A stretch of DNA of 64,000 nucleotides from Candidatus Phytoplasma luffae (GCF_018024475.1 NZ_CP054393.1:372001-436000), one strand, 5' to 3'. Shown: positions 1 through 10,101, counted from the first letter of the stretch. Notes: generated from the letters alone by a model not told the origin. Translations and numbers: made by a program.

Positions 1-1613
1 TTATTTGGTATCATAACCATTTCAGGGATTTTACCAACTCGTCTAGCTTGAAGGCGTTGTTGGGCGCGGGCATAGTTGTGGTCTTTTTGTTTTAATTGTT
101 CTTTTAAATCATTCACGTCTTCTTTTTTAGTTTCTAATTCTTCTTCTAATCTATCTTGTTTTATTTCTAACTTATAAATATCTTTTATGTCTTTTTGTTT
201 ATCTTTTAATTCTTTGATGATGGTTTTATATTCATCGATGACTGATTGTTCTTTTTGGGCTATTCCGCGAACTATTGATCTAGAATATTCTAATTCTTGT
301 TCTAAATTATTTTCATTTTGACGAAGTTTATAATCAGCTAGCTTTTTTTCGTAATCTTTGTAGTCAGCGTCGAGTTTGGCTAAATCACGGTTGATGTCTT
401 GAGTATACATATCTAAAGCTTCTTTGGTAATCATTGGTGGATGTTCTTTGTTTTCTTGCGCGACTTCATTATATAAATGCCACAAACGGTGGCCTTCGTG
501 AAGAGTTAAAGTTACGGCTCCCATTTTTTGTGCGTATTTTCGAGTTACAGATACGGTTTTATTTAATGTTTTGATTCCATATTTAGCGGGAATTAAGTCA
601 GTTACTTTATCAAAAGCTTTAAAACACCATTTAGCTATGTTTCCAGCTGATGCTTCATGTTCTTTTTCATAGGTTTGCATGCGGTTATACATTTCACTAT
701 ATTTTCTTTTTAGGGATTCATATAAATCTTTTTCTAAATCGATTTTATCTAGTTTTTTCTTGACTGCATCAATTTCTTTTTGGATTTCGGCATGACGTTC
801 TTCAACTGATTGGATTTGATTATATAATCTTTTTTCTCCTTCAGTTAAATCTTTTAATCGTTCTTCTAAAATTCTTTTGTAGTTTTCAGCACCAGATAAC
901 ATATCTTGGTAGTATTTTTGGTTACTTTCTAAATTTTTGATTTGAAGTTTAACTTCGCTGATTTCTTCAATTATTTTTTGTTCTTCATCTTGGAGTTTTT
1001 CAATTTGTGCTCTTAATCTAATTTTATCATCAGGAGAAGCTAATTTTTCTTCTTCTTGTTTTTGTTTAATTTCTTTTTCTTTGGCATCTTTATCTTTTTC
1101 TAACTGAGTTAGCTTGCCTTTTAAGATAGTGATGTTACCTGTTGTGTTTTTTAATTGTTCTTTTATTTCTTTAATTTTTGTTTCATTTTGTTCTAACAAT
1201 TCATGGATTTGTTCTTTTTGTTTTTGGGAGGATTCTTGGGCATTGTAAAGTTCTTTTAATTCATCTTCACATTTTTTTAATTCACTTTCCCAATTAGTTT
1301 TTAATCCTTTGTAATTATTTATTGTATTTTCGTATTTATCGATGGCTTTGTCGATTTTATTGACTAATTGCCCTGCATATTTAGATGATGGTTCTGTTTT
1401 ATGAAAGAAACATAAATAAATGAAACTTAAAATACCAATTATAATTAAAAAATAAGTTAAATAGCCTTTCCATGATGTTGTTGATTGTTGAGTGGGTGAA
1501 AGTTTTCTTTTAAAGAAAACAAATAGACTAAAGATGGTAGTGGCTATTAAAAACCAGGTGAAATAAGATTTAAATGATAAAAATCCTTTGATTAAGTCAA
1601 ATGGTGTTAACAT
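1..1613 (-). CDS. SMC-like membrane-anchored coiled-coil protein (3' end cut by window)
   Basis: This is the left-arm copy of the 539-residue protein at 36974-38593; only the last seven bases of the gene lie outside the window. Two hydrophobic segments at residues 17-34 and 50-69 are followed by long E/K/Q-rich heptad stretches, which predict coiled coil. Phytoplasma PMU proteins of this kind are usually called SMC-like, but I see no Walker A or ABC signature, so it is not a true SMC ATPase. It starts three bases after the AAA+ ATPase gene and is probably co-transcribed with it. Confidence 0.8.
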   Translation of the reverse strand, partial: MLTPFDLIKGFLSFKSYFTWFLIATTIFSLFVFFKRKLSPTQQSTTSWKGYLTYFLIIIGILSFIYLCFFHKTEPSSKYAGQLVNKIDKAIDKYENTINNYKGLKTNWESELKKCEDELKELYNAQESSQKQKEQIHELLEQNETKIKEIKEQLKNTTGNITILKGKLTQLEKDKDAKEKEIKQKQEEEKLASPDDKIRLRAQIEKLQDEEQKIIEEISEVKLQIKNLESNQKYYQDMLSGAENYKRILEERLKDLTEGEKRLYNQIQSVEERHAEIQKEIDAVKKKLDKIDLEKDLYESLKRKYSEMYNRMQTYEKEHEASAGNIAKWCFKAFDKVTDLIPAKYGIKTLNKTVSVTRKYAQKMGAVTLTLHEGHRLWHLYNEVAQENKEHPPMITKEALDMYTQDINRDLAKLDADYKDYEKKLADYKLRQNENNLEQELEYSRSIVRGIAQKEQSVIDEYKTIIKELKDKQKDIKDIYKLEIKQDRLEEELETKKEDVNDLKEQLKQKDHNYARAQQRLQARRVGKIPEMVMIPN

Positions 1614-1616
1614 ATA

Positions 1617-2819
1617 TTATTCATCTCCTTTTTGGTTTTTTTCTATTTGGTCTAATATATTTATATTAGGAGAAATTATCATTTTATATGCTTGTTTTAA
1701 ATCTTCTTTGTTGATTTCATTTCTTCTAGTTTCACCTTGACCTCTGTTTTTCGCAAAGATTGTTACTGTTGTTTTTAAGAGGTTTTCCAAAGTACGATTG
1801 GCTTGTTTGAATTGATGGTTTGGCGGTAATATTTCTAAAGCTTCGTTAATGACTTCATATAAGTATTGTTTGGCTTCTTCACTATAAGGGTTTTTACGTT
1901 TGTTGATTAAAAATTCTAGGAATTGTTTTCTTTCTTCTTTGTTGCCTGGTTTGACTTCGATATTGTAAGTGAATCTTGATTTGATGGCATCATCGATTTG
2001 GTTAATGTGGTTTGTAGCTCCAATGATGAAAATAGGTTTTTCAGGGTTGTTTTTAAAAGATGTCAATTCAGTTTTGAATTGATTCACAACATTGGCAATT
2101 TCTGAATCAGTTTCTAAAGTGCTTAAATCAGTAAAGATAGTTTCGCATTCATCTAAAAAGATGATTGCGCCATTGTTTTGGGCTGCTTCTTCGCGAGCTG
2201 TCATAAATAAATCTTTGACTAATTGAGGGGCGATACCTTTGTATTTTTGTGAGAATAAAGAGCTGCTTACTTCAAAGAAGGGTAAATTAGTTTCTTTGGC
2301 TAAGGATCTTGCGAGAGTGGTTTTTCCTGTTCCAGGGGCTCCATACATTAAAATACCTAGAGGAGATTCGATTTCTCCAATATTTTGGTAGTTTTCTTTG
2401 TTGTTGAGATAATCAATAAATCCATCTAATGCTTGTTTTTCTTCTTTGAAACCGATTAGTTGGTTGAATCCTGGGAATTTATTGTTGTTAGAAGGTTTAA
2501 ATAATAATTCTTCTTGGTTATCGTTCGGGATTATTGTTTTTTCTTGTAATTCTGATGAAGAAAAAGTTTGAATTTTTTCTGGTGATGAATTATTTTTAGT
2601 TATTTGGTCTTCTAAATATTTTTTAGTTTCTTGGTTAGTTTTGTTTTGGGTTTCTAATCTTTTATGATGATTTAGGATTTGGGTTTGATTTTCGATTAAA
2701 GCTTGATGGTGGATCCAAACTTGAATTCCTAAAAATAAAATGATAGATGTTATAATGATTATTATTAAATTAGTTGGATTTAAATTTTTATTTTGATTTT
2801 TTTTAATATTCATTTTCAT
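1617..2819 (-). CDS. Membrane-anchored AAA+ ATPase, FtsH/HflB-like without protease domain
   Basis: One transmembrane helix (about residues 17-35) and a short coiled stretch lead into a AAA+ module. The module shows Walker A GAPGTGKT (160-167), Walker B IIFLDE (219-224), sensor-1 GATN (267-270) and a candidate arginine finger in SRF (281-283). The 400-residue chain lacks the HEXXH zinc-protease motif of FtsH, so it can unfold or remodel substrates but not cleave them. The sequence is identical to the right-arm copy. Confidence 0.9.
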   Translation of the reverse strand: MKMNIKKNQNKNLNPTNLIIIIITSIILFLGIQVWIHHQALIENQTQILNHHKRLETQNKTNQETKKYLEDQITKNNSSPEKIQTFSSSELQEKTIIPNDNQEELLFKPSNNNKFPGFNQLIGFKEEKQALDGFIDYLNNKENYQNIGEIESPLGILMYGAPGTGKTTLARSLAKETNLPFFEVSSSLFSQKYKGIAPQLVKDLFMTAREEAAQNNGAIIFLDECETIFTDLSTLETDSEIANVVNQFKTELTSFKNNPEKPIFIIGATNHINQIDDAIKSRFTYNIEVKPGNKEERKQFLEFLINKRKNPYSEEAKQYLYEVINEALEILPPNHQFKQANRTLENLLKTTVTIFAKNRGQGETRRNEINKEDLKQAYKMIISPNINILDQIEKNQKGDE

Positions 2820-2839
2820 ATTAATACCTTTCTGAAAAA

Positions 2840-2874
2840 TAAAAAAAGACTAATACAAATTTTGTTTAGTCTTT
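2840..2874 (-). terminator. Hairpin terminator or attenuator inside the PMU operon
   Basis: Stem AAAGACTAA/TTAGTCTTT with a T-run on the minus strand. It lies between the 201-residue anchored protein gene and the AAA+ gene, so it may partly uncouple the two halves of the operon. Confidence 0.7.
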
Positions 2875-2881
2875 TAATATT

Positions 2882-3487
2882 TTATTTTGCTAATTGAGCA
2901 ATTTTGTTTTCGATAGTTTGATTTCCGCCTTCGAAAGATTTACCTTGGGAATCGACTAATTCGTAATCACAAATTAATTCTAATTGAGGGTTTTTGGAAT
3001 TGATGATTTCTTTTTGTTCGATGCTAATTTGAATTTTAATAATTCCAATACCTTTGTCGTTTAATATCATTTGGGGACGTTTTGTGTCGTCATAATCATT
3101 GTTATTAACTTTGAGGCTTATGTTTAAATATTTTTCTGGGTTGTTAAAGGATTGGTTAGTGTTATATTGGGTTGATAATTTTAAATATAAGGGTATTGAA
3201 ATATCTATTCCATTTGAGTTAAGGATTGCTTCGTGTTCGATAGTAATTAAGTGATTGTATTTTTTTTGGCTTAAGTTAGGAATTGAAATCGGCAAAAGTA
3301 TTTGATTTTCGTTGTTGCCACCCGTTCGTTCAACAGTGAAAATAGGAAAATCATTTATTAAATTTATTTTTTCTTTTCTTTGTTTGTTAAAGTAATCGTT
3401 TAAAGCATAAATTGAGATAATTGAGAAAAATAGAACAATTACAAATGTTATGATAATTAATATTTTATTTTTATTTTGTGTTTTCAT
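2882..3487 (-). CDS. Membrane-anchored extracytoplasmic protein, 201 aa
   Basis: An N-terminal hydrophobic helix (residues 9-29) is followed by about 170 polar residues of mixed beta-like pattern, with no cleavage motif visible. It probably sits in the membrane facing outwards. The start codon shares one base with the stop of the 98-residue gene before it (TAATG), which indicates translational coupling. I do not recognise a family. Confidence 0.75.
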   Translation of the reverse strand: MKTQNKNKILIIITFVIVLFFSIISIYALNDYFNKQRKEKINLINDFPIFTVERTGGNNENQILLPISIPNLSQKKYNHLITIEHEAILNSNGIDISIPLYLKLSTQYNTNQSFNNPEKYLNISLKVNNNDYDDTKRPQMILNDKGIGIIKIQISIEQKEIINSKNPQLELICDYELVDSQGKSFEGGNQTIENKIAQLAK

Positions 3488-3783
3488 TATTTGTTTCCTC
3501 CTGAAAAAATTGTTTTAATTAAATCAATAAAATTATTGATTCCTGTTGTTAACCAAGGGATTTGGTTTTGGTAATAAATAACGTTGACATGTAAAATAAA
3601 ATATAAAATGATAGTTAAATAAGTAATTATTTTTAATAAATTTAGTTTATTGATATTAGGAGTTGGGGGTGAAATGTGATGATTGAGTTTTTTTGTTTCT
3701 GGGATTGATATTTTTTGATTTGGGTTTTGGGTTTTGGTTAATTTTTTATTTGGTTTTTTAGTGATAATTATTTTTTTTGACAT
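3487..3783 (-). CDS. Small single-pass membrane protein, 98 aa
   Basis: A basic, Pro/Asn-rich N-terminal half is followed by a hydrophobic helix at about residues 47-70 and a short polar tail. The start is supported by an AAAGGAG ribosome-binding site. It is coupled to the 201-residue anchored protein, so the two may form one envelope unit. Function unknown. Confidence 0.7.
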   Translation of the reverse strand: MSKKIIITKKPNKKLTKTQNPNQKISIPETKKLNHHISPPTPNINKLNLLKIITYLTIILYFILHVNVIYYQNQIPWLTTGINNFIDLIKTIFSGGNK

Positions 3784-3897
3784 GTTTTTTCTCCTTTGTA
3801 TTAATTATTTATTTCTTTGTTACTTTCTAAATTGTTTTTTTCTTAATAATTATTTTTGGTTTTTTTGGATTTTCATTTTTAGTTTCCTTTCTTTTTT

Positions 3898-4533
3898 TTA
3901 TATTTTAAATTTACTTAATTTTTTTAAATAAGTTGTCTGTTGTAATTCTTGTTTATTGAGTTTTAATAATTCTAAATACTTTTTGCCGTCTGCAATCATT
4001 TGGTTAATAAAATTATTATCTTGATAAACCCTAACAACATGATAATTAGTGTCATTAAAATAAACAAAGAAATAAGCGAATTTAGATTGAGAACAATATA
4101 ATTGACATTGAACTTGCGCCCAGTAATTAGAAGGGATTTTTTTATGTGAAAAGAAACCATTCCAAGTAGAGGAGATGTTGTTATTTTCATCTACATAAGG
4201 ACATTTAATTTCTAATAAAGTGTTGGTTTGTTTGTTATAACCGTCAAGACTTGCAGAAAACATATCTAAAGTATCATCAGTAAAGATGGTATCAGGGAAT
4301 TTTAGATTAGTTATTTTTTCAAAAAAAGTTCTCGCTAGGGGTTCGGTTTTGTTGCCGTGTTCGGTGAATTTATTGCTTGTAAATGTTGTTCCAAATATTT
4401 TGTCATGTATTAATTGTTCTAAACTTCTAAATTTGTCATTTCCTGTAATACTTCCTATTTCAGAGGCATTGATATATTTTTTGCGATGATTATACCACTC
4501 AGAAGTTCGTTGGTTTAAATTATTAATTTTCAT
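3898..4533 (-). CDS. YqaJ/lambda-exonuclease-type recombination nuclease
   Basis: Motifs typical of the YqaJ viral recombinase family appear in order: SEWYNHR (11-17), ASEIGSITG (23-31), HGNKTEP with a conserved Glu (59-65), SLDG with the metal-binding Asp (95-98), LEIKCP with the E-x-K pair (107-112) and the Gln-rich YWAQVQCQLY (137-146). Such enzymes digest double-stranded DNA 5' to 3' for single-strand annealing. The gene follows the 76-residue gene without a gap. It could work with the SSB encoded upstream. Confidence 0.85.
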   Translation of the reverse strand: MKINNLNQRTSEWYNHRKKYINASEIGSITGNDKFRSLEQLIHDKIFGTTFTSNKFTEHGNKTEPLARTFFEKITNLKFPDTIFTDDTLDMFSASLDGYNKQTNTLLEIKCPYVDENNNISSTWNGFFSHKKIPSNYWAQVQCQLYCSQSKFAYFFVYFNDTNYHVVRVYQDNNFINQMIADGKKYLELLKLNKQELQQTTYLKKLSKFKI

Positions 4534-4764
4534 TTAATTATTTTCACTTTCTAAATTATTTTTTTCTTTTGAATTGTTATTTGGGTTTGGAATAATTGAA
4601 GATGATTTATTGGGTTTGTTATCTTTTTTAGTTTCATCTGTTTTATTAATTTCTGGTAATGGAAAAAAATTAAAAAAGATTTTTTTGATAATAAACATTA
4701 AAGCAGTTGCGAATAGGGCGCCAACGATAAATCCAATGGCGAAATTAAGTTCATTCATTTTCAT
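4534..4764 (-). CDS. Small membrane-anchored protein, 76 aa
   Basis: A hydrophobic N-terminal helix (about residues 8-30) precedes a polar Lys/Asn-rich tail. The start lies 14 bases inside the previous gene. No family recognised. Confidence 0.65.
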   Translation of the reverse strand: MKMNELNFAIGFIVGALFATALMFIIKKIFFNFFPLPEINKTDETKKDNKPNKSSSIIPNPNNNSKEKNNLESENN

Positions 4765-5191
4765 TTTCCTTTCCGTGAGGTTTGTTGTTGTTTTTTAATT
4801 TTAGTATTTTTTTTCTTGCTTTTTTCTCTTGCCAATGAGCAACTTTTACTTTTTGCACTTCTAATTGGGATTGGAGTTTTTCTTGGTTTTCATTTATTTT
4901 ATCTAGTTTTTTTAATAACTGTTTTTCTAAATATTCTTGTTTGGCGTTTTGGATTTCTAAATTTTGGAGTTTTTTGTTGGGGAAAAAGAGGCCTAAAATC
5001 AAATCTTTGACGAAAATCAAAATATTTGCAATTAATTTAAAAATAGGTTTGAAACCAGAGACAATAAGAATAGTGAAAATCGTTGTTTGGATTCCGTCTA
5101 TTCTTCGTTCAAGGATTTCGGTAGTGCTAAATCCTTTAGAGTAATTTAAGATAAAATTGCTAATTGTTGCAAATAATGAAAAAATAAACAT
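4751..5191 (-). CDS. Membrane plus coiled-coil protein, 146 aa
   Basis: Hydrophobic segments at about 1-15 and 38-70 are followed by a charged heptad region at 75-125. It has a good ribosome-binding site (AAGGAG) and sits between HU and a small anchored protein in the PMU operon. Function unknown. Confidence 0.7.
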   Translation of the reverse strand: MFIFSLFATISNFILNYSKGFSTTEILERRIDGIQTTIFTILIVSGFKPIFKLIANILIFVKDLILGLFFPNKKLQNLEIQNAKQEYLEKQLLKKLDKINENQEKLQSQLEVQKVKVAHWQEKKARKKILKLKNNNKPHGKENENE

Positions 5192-5203
5192 AATTTATTC
5201 TCC

Positions 5204-5494
5204 TTATTTTAATTTAAGGTTTTTGACTTCATCTTTAATAGTTTTAGAAAGTTTAAAATTTACCACAGTTTTTGTAGGGATTTTGAGTTTTTTACCTGTT
5301 TGGGGGTTTCTTCCCACGCGGGCTTTTCTTGATTTTAAGATGAATTTGCCAATTGAAGGTGATAATACCACTTCTTCGTTGGATGTGATTGCTTTGATTA
5401 AAGCATTTTCGAACGAGTTGTAAAAATCTTGGGTTTGAGTAACCGAAGTTTTATGCATTACTGCGATAGTTTTGATTAATTCTTTTTTTGTCAT
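5204..5494 (-). CDS. himA: HU/IHF-family DNA-binding protein
   Basis: At 96 residues it is close to the usual 90. It shows the HU N-terminal helices (MTKKELIKTIA...) and the beta-arm region with GRNPQTGK and the following Pro/Lys residues that grip DNA. It bends and packages DNA and, in the PMU, probably assists recombination or replication. A strong AAGGAG precedes the start. In phytoplasmas this gene is usually named himA or hup. Confidence 0.92.
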   Translation of the reverse strand: MTKKELIKTIAVMHKTSVTQTQDFYNSFENALIKAITSNEEVVLSPSIGKFILKSRKARVGRNPQTGKKLKIPTKTVVNFKLSKTIKDEVKNLKLK

Positions 5495-5509
5495 TTTAGT
5501 GACTCCTTT

Positions 5510-5833
5510 TTAATTTTGGGTTGGGGGGTTATTATCTAAAAAGATAACATTGTTTAAAATAACTTTAGTATTGGTTTTGTTTTGGTTTTCGTTATTAGTG
5601 TATTTTTGAATAGATAATGTTCCTTCTATATATATTTTTGAACCTTTGTGTAAATATTTACTCATGTTTTCTGCTTGATTACGAAAGGCAACACAGTGGA
5701 TGAATTGAACTTTATCTTTATTGTTGATAGCTAAGTTGAAATCAATTTTTGTGATTTGTTCATTATTAATATGAATGTATTGTGATTCTAGGGCGTTAGT
5801 GATGCGGCCGATTAATTGAACTTTATTTAACAT
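5510..5833 (-). CDS. ssb: Single-stranded DNA-binding protein
   Basis: The OB-fold start MLNKVQLIGRI and the later VAFRNQAENMSKYLHKGS and IYIEG strands are typical of bacterial SSB. At 107 residues it is much shorter than chromosomal SSBs and lacks the acidic C-terminal tip (D-D-x-I-P-F) that recruits partners, so it may act only as a DNA coat. It sits four bases after the sigma factor gene. Confidence 0.92.
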   Translation of the reverse strand: MLNKVQLIGRITNALESQYIHINNEQITKIDFNLAINNKDKVQFIHCVAFRNQAENMSKYLHKGSKIYIEGTLSIQKYTNNENQNKTNTKVILNNVIFLDNNPPTQN

Positions 5834-5837
5834 TTTT

Positions 5838-6458
5838 TTATTTCTCCATTGGTTTTTTAGGTTTTAATTTTAGAATAGCTATTTTTTTGATGTTGATTAT
5901 TGTTTGAAGTTTTAAATTTATTTTTAGCGCGATCTCTTGGTTGGTATGAGGTCGTTGATAAGTTTCGTTGATGTTGTCTAAAGTGATACCAAAACTTAAA
6001 CAAATAATATTAAATCCTGTTTTACTTAATTTCTTTTTTAGTTTTTTTAACAAACATTCGTGATTTGTTTGTTTTAACCATAATTGATGAGGATTGGGGT
6101 TGCTGATTTTATAAGGTTGATATTTTTCTTCTTGAAAACTAATATTGTTTGGTTTAGTAGATTTTTGTGGGATTGAAGGAGAATAACTTTTTCTTATTAG
6201 TTCATTGATTTCAGATTTAATTGTTGGTTTTGCATAGGCGATAAAGTCATAACCTAAATCTTGGTAATTACTTAGGGCTTTCGTTAATCCTAAAACTCCT
6301 TCTTGATATAAATCTTGTTTTTGGAGCAATTTAGGATAATATTTAAATTTACCAACAATTTTATTTATTAATGGCAAATGAAGATCAATTAATTGATCTC
6401 TTATTTCTAAATTCTTTTTATTTTTTAAAAAATCTTTAAATAATTTTTTTCTTAACAT
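5838..6458 (-). CDS. rpoF: PMU sigma-70-family factor
   Basis: Region 2 is clear: LPLINKIVGKF (29-39) and the DLYQEGVLGLTKAL...FIAYAKPTIKSEINELIRK block (49-90). The region-4 helix-turn-helix is weaker (about 165-200). It heads the PMU operon directly below a palindrome, so it may control the element's own promoters. Phytoplasma annotations call this gene rpoF, sigF or fliA. Confidence 0.87.
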   Translation of the reverse strand: MLRKKLFKDFLKNKKNLEIRDQLIDLHLPLINKIVGKFKYYPKLLQKQDLYQEGVLGLTKALSNYQDLGYDFIAYAKPTIKSEINELIRKSYSPSIPQKSTKPNNISFQEEKYQPYKISNPNPHQLWLKQTNHECLLKKLKKKLSKTGFNIICLSFGITLDNINETYQRPHTNQEIALKINLKLQTIINIKKIAILKLKPKKPMEK

Positions 6459-6466
6459 TTAATCCC

Positions 6467-6488
6467 TTTCTAAAAACGTTTTTAGAAA
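6467..6488. promoter_or_regulatory. 22-bp perfect palindrome at the sigma-gene leader
   Basis: Half-site TTTCTAAAAAC with its exact complement. It ends in the ribosome-binding site just before the sigma gene. This is the mirror of 32099-32120. It could be an operator or an RNA hairpin that hides the ribosome-binding site. Confidence 0.6.
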
Positions 6489-6519
6489 AGATATGAAAAT
6501 TAATTTTATTCTTAGAGAA

Positions 6520-6548
6520 TAAAAAAAGACTAACTTAATAGTTAGCCT
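6520..6548 (-). terminator. Terminator upstream of the sigma gene
   Basis: A nine-pair stem around AGGCTAACT/AGTTAGTCT is followed by a T-run on the minus strand. It lies between the PMU end and the sigma gene, so it would block transcription entering from outside. Confidence 0.75.
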
Positions 6549-6567
6549 TAAATAAATTTTAAAAAAC

Positions 6568-6597
6568 AAAAAGTGTCTAAAGTTTTGGAACACTTCA
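6568..6597. repeat. PMU terminal repeat
   Basis: A 30-bp motif with core GTGTCTAAAGTTTTGG. The same motif occurs at 31990-32019, 40481-40510 and 52961-52990, always at the edge of PMU genes, so it is probably the element end recognised by the transposase. Confidence 0.7.
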
Positions 6598-8428
6598 ATC
6601 TCTATAATATTTAGTTTGAATATGTCTTTATAATTAATTTTATCTAAATTTTTTCTAATTTCCTCGGATTTCTTTGAATGTGTTTTTGATTTAATAAATA
6701 TTGGAACAATTTCTTTACTAATTGTTTTTATATCTGAGTTCGAATTTATTTCATTATTTTTTATTTTGTTATCAAAAATAATATTAATTATTTTTGTTAA
6801 AAAATTTTTTTAAATTTCTTCAAAATTTTTCTTTTCTTCAAAATTTTTCTTTTCGTTAATATTTTCGATCTCTTCAATTGTTAAATTTTTTAAAATTTCA
6901 TGTCTAAAAAAATTTTTTATTCTTTTTACAGTTTTGTTAAAATTCTCGTTTTTTTATCAGGGATTTTTGGTATTTCAGAAAGCCGTACAAAATCAAAAAT
7001 TTGTTTAATTTCTTTAATATCTGATATTAGTGATTTGTCATACACTAATTTATTTATTTTTTGAAAATATTTTTTATCAAAATTCTTGTTTTTTTTAATA
7101 TATTCCATTGACAAAAACAAACTATATAATTTTGTATATACAAAATTTGTTTCAATTTTGTCATCTGATTTTTCAAATATTATAGAATATATATTTTCTG
7201 ATATATTTTTAACTTTTTCATTTAATTCATTTTCATTTATTTGTATGTTTTGTTTTTGATCAGATTCATTATTTAAATTTTTTTCTTGTTATTTTTTTGG
7301 ACTTAAATTATATTTATGTATATCTTCTATGGTAATCTCTTTGTTAATAAGTTTATCTTCTTGAATTTGAAAAACACAACCAAATAGTTTTTTGAAATTA
7401 TTATTATTATTATTATTTAATTTTTCAAAAAGTTCTAATTCTTCTTTTAAATTTTCAAACATTTTTTCGTTATTTTTATTTTTTTTAAAGAATCATTTAA
7501 ATAATCAATGTCCAAGATTGTTTCTAAAATATTTCGCATTTTATTGCAAGAATATTCAATGTCATTTTTTAATAATTTTTGAATTTTTTTAATTTTTGCG
7601 TTTATATCGTTTATTTTATTAACTTTTTCATCTTTTTCTAATTTTTCATCTGTTATATCTATTATATTTAGTTCTTTTTCTGTTTCTGTTATTTTGTCTT
7701 CGATAGTTTTGAAATCATTAGAATCACTTATTTCATAATGGGATATCATTGGATTCATATGAACTAAGTCACATCTTAAAGAATAAAATTCTTCATAAAA
7801 TAAAAATAAATTTTTTTTAGTTTTTAATTCAACCTTTTTTAAAAAATCTCTATAATCTCTATAATTTGTTTCGTTATTTGTTTTTTTTAAAATTTTACAA
7901 CAAAGGTCAGGGATTTTAACAATTTCTGATAAAACTTCATAATAAAGTTTATTATTTATTTTTTGTTTGATTAATTTTATTAAATAAATAATTATGTTTC
8001 TTTTTGGATTTAAATCTTTTTCTAAATTAATTTTTATTGTTTTATCGCCTCCATCTATTGTTTTATAAACTATAACTATCATCTTTTCTTTTTTTTTAAT
8101 GTTTGATTTTGTAATTTTTATTTGTTTGTTATAATCTTTTTGATCATCTTTTTCATTTCATTCTTTTTTTTATTTTGTAAAATTAATTTTAAATATAATT
8201 TAACATTTTCTGAAAAATTTTTTGGATAAGTTTGAAATTTAAAACCAATTATTGTTTTTTTGAACTAATATTTATATTATTTTGGATTTCTTTAATTTTT
8301 TCATTACTAAAATACCAATAACAGTTTTCAGGATTTTCTGTTAAGTTTTTTATAATTTTTTTTCTCGTTAATTTTAGTTTATTTTTTTTATTAAAATCAT
8401 CAAAAAAATTGAAAAAAATATCATACAT
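6598..8428 (-). pseudogene. Frameshifted HEPN-like gene truncated by the PMU end
   Basis: Mirror of 30159-31989. Reading on the minus strand, coding-like sequence hops among frames at poly-A runs, and the last part runs straight into the PMU terminal repeat. The 211-residue middle fragment contains LRCDLVHMN, an R-x4-H motif like the HEPN RNase active site. No intact product is possible without frameshifts. Confidence 0.55.
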
Positions 8429-8518
8429 AATTTACGCCAATTTATCCTAAGTAATTTATTTTAATATAAATTACATTCATTATATAATAAAAAAAAATTC
8501 ATTTACCAATTTTAATAA

Positions 8519-8553
8519 AAAAAGATCATCTTTTGAAATAAAGATGATCTTTT
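8519..8553 (-). terminator. Terminator after efp
   Basis: Long stem AAGATCATCTTT/AAAGATGATCTT with a T-run on the minus strand. It ends the rny-ymdB-miaA-efp gene run. Confidence 0.85.
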
Positions 8554-8583
8554 TATTTTGTTTTTAATATTATCTAATTAATC

Positions 8584-9159
8584 TTATTTATTAACATCAC
8601 GAGAAACATACAAACCTGTTTCAGTATTAACAATTATATTTTCGTTTTCTTCAATAAAAATAGGAACTTTGATAACTAAACCAGTTTCTAAAGTAGCGTT
8701 TTTGTAAGAAGTTGATTTTCTTGTTGTGTTAGAAGTTGTTAAAGAATCGGTTTCTACCACTTTTAAAGAAATTTTATCATCTAAAGAAATACTTAAAACT
8801 TCTTGTTTATCGTCAAAAATAACTTCTACTAACATATTTTCTTTTAAATACTTAATGACGTTATTTAATTTATCTTTTGTTATCTCGAATGATTCAAAAG
8901 TATCGGGGTCTAAAAAAACATAATTTTCATTACTAATATAAGAGAATTGTAATTTTAATTTATTAATAACTGCTTTTTCAACTTTTACACCAGCGTTAAA
9001 ATTATGTTCAATAATATAACCATTTTTTAAATTTTTTAATTTGCTTCGGACAAAAGCGGCACCTTTTCCTGGTTTTACATGTAAAAATTCTATAATTTGA
9101 TAAATATCGTTATTTAATTTAATAGTTTGGCCTGTTTTAAAATCGTTAGTGTTAATCAT
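8584..9159 (-). CDS. efp: Translation elongation factor P
   Basis: Full-length EF-P of 191 residues. It has the N-terminal KOW-like domain with the exposed loop KPGKGAAF, whose Lys32 is the position modified in many species, and two OB domains ending in TGLYVSRD. It relieves ribosome stalling at proline runs. The start overlaps the end of miaA by eight bases and has an AAGGAA site inside miaA. Confidence 0.95.
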   Translation of the reverse strand: MINTNDFKTGQTIKLNNDIYQIIEFLHVKPGKGAAFVRSKLKNLKNGYIIEHNFNAGVKVEKAVINKLKLQFSYISNENYVFLDPDTFESFEITKDKLNNVIKYLKENMLVEVIFDDKQEVLSISLDDKISLKVVETDSLTTSNTTRKSTSYKNATLETGLVIKVPIFIEENENIIVNTETGLYVSRDVNK

Positions 9160-10054
9160 TATTTATTTCCTTTTTTAAAAAAATTTTTATCAAAGAAACT
9201 ATTGTTTCTTTAGCTTGCGGTTCTAATGGGTTAATTATTTTCGCTTCTGACATTTGATTTTTGAACCATGTTTTTTGTTTTTTAGCATATTTCATAGTAT
9301 GTTGGATAATTAAATTTTTAGCTTCATTTAAATTAATTTTTTTTTCTAAAAAATCTTTTATTTCTTTATAACCTATAATATTAAAATTAGCTTGAGGATG
9401 TTGTTTTAAAAGATTTTGTACTTCTTTAATAAAACCTTTTTTTAACATTTTTTCCAATCTTAATGTGATTCTTTCTTTTAAAATATTTCTATCAATATCC
9501 AAATAAATAATTAAAATATCAAATAAAGGGGTATTTTTTCCTTTTTTTTCAGATCTTAATTTTGTTTGAAATAATTGTTGATAAGCTCTTATTATACGGT
9601 GAGGATTTTTTATATCCAAAATTAAATGAGGATCTTTTTGTTTTATAATTTCTAACATTTCTTCTAAATTTAATTTTTCAATTTTAATTTTTTTCTCTTC
9701 TGGTTCTAATTCGTAATTAAAAAGAGCGGCTTTTATATAGAGTCCACTTCCTCCTACTAAAAAAGGTGTTTTAATTTTAGAAATTAATTTTCTAACATCT
9801 TTTTGAAAATTATAAATATTATAAGATGATTCTGGATCTATTTTATTTATTAAATGATGTTTTATATTTTCGGCTTCTTGTGGAGTTATTTTGGCCGAAC
9901 CTATATCAAGTTTTTGATAAATTTGAATAGAATCGGCATTAATAATTTCACCTTGGAATAATTTAGCTAATTCAATAGATAAATTTGTTTTCCCTGAAGC
10001 GGTAGGTCCAGTGATAACTATAACTTTTTTCATATTTTTTTTATTTTTTTTCAT
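9152..10054 (-). CDS. miaA: tRNA dimethylallyltransferase
   Basis: P-loop GPTASGKT near residue 15, [15 protein letters not shown], and [11 protein letters not shown] are MiaA signatures. The enzyme prenylates A37 of tRNAs that read U-starting codons. This copy encodes Pro279 in NPLEPQAKE, while the right-arm copy has Leu. The start could also be six codons later; neither start has a clear ribosome-binding site. Confidence 0.95.
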   Translation of the reverse strand: MKKNKKNMKKVIVITGPTASGKTNLSIELAKLFQGEIINADSIQIYQKLDIGSAKITPQEAENIKHHLINKIDPESSYNIYNFQKDVRKLISKIKTPFLVGGSGLYIKAALFNYELEPEEKKIKIEKLNLEEMLEIIKQKDPHLILDIKNPHRIIRAYQQLFQTKLRSEKKGKNTPLFDILIIYLDIDRNILKERITLRLEKMLKKGFIKEVQNLLKQHPQANFNIIGYKEIKDFLEKKINLNEAKNLIIQHTMKYAKKQKTWFKNQMSEAKIINPLEPQAKETIVSLIKIFLKKEINND

Positions 10055-10101
10055 ATTTATTCATATAAATTATAATTTATATTTTTTATATGAATAAAAA
10101 A

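Noticed and set aside
4286-4489. ORFs antisense to or out of frame with the YqaJ-type gene
   Set aside because: They are shadow frames inside a gene with clear catalytic motifs.
5157-5423. 88-residue ORF antisense to HU (also at 33164 and 54135)
   Set aside because: It lies fully opposite the conserved HU gene, has no ribosome-binding site, and its composition is explained by the complementary strand.
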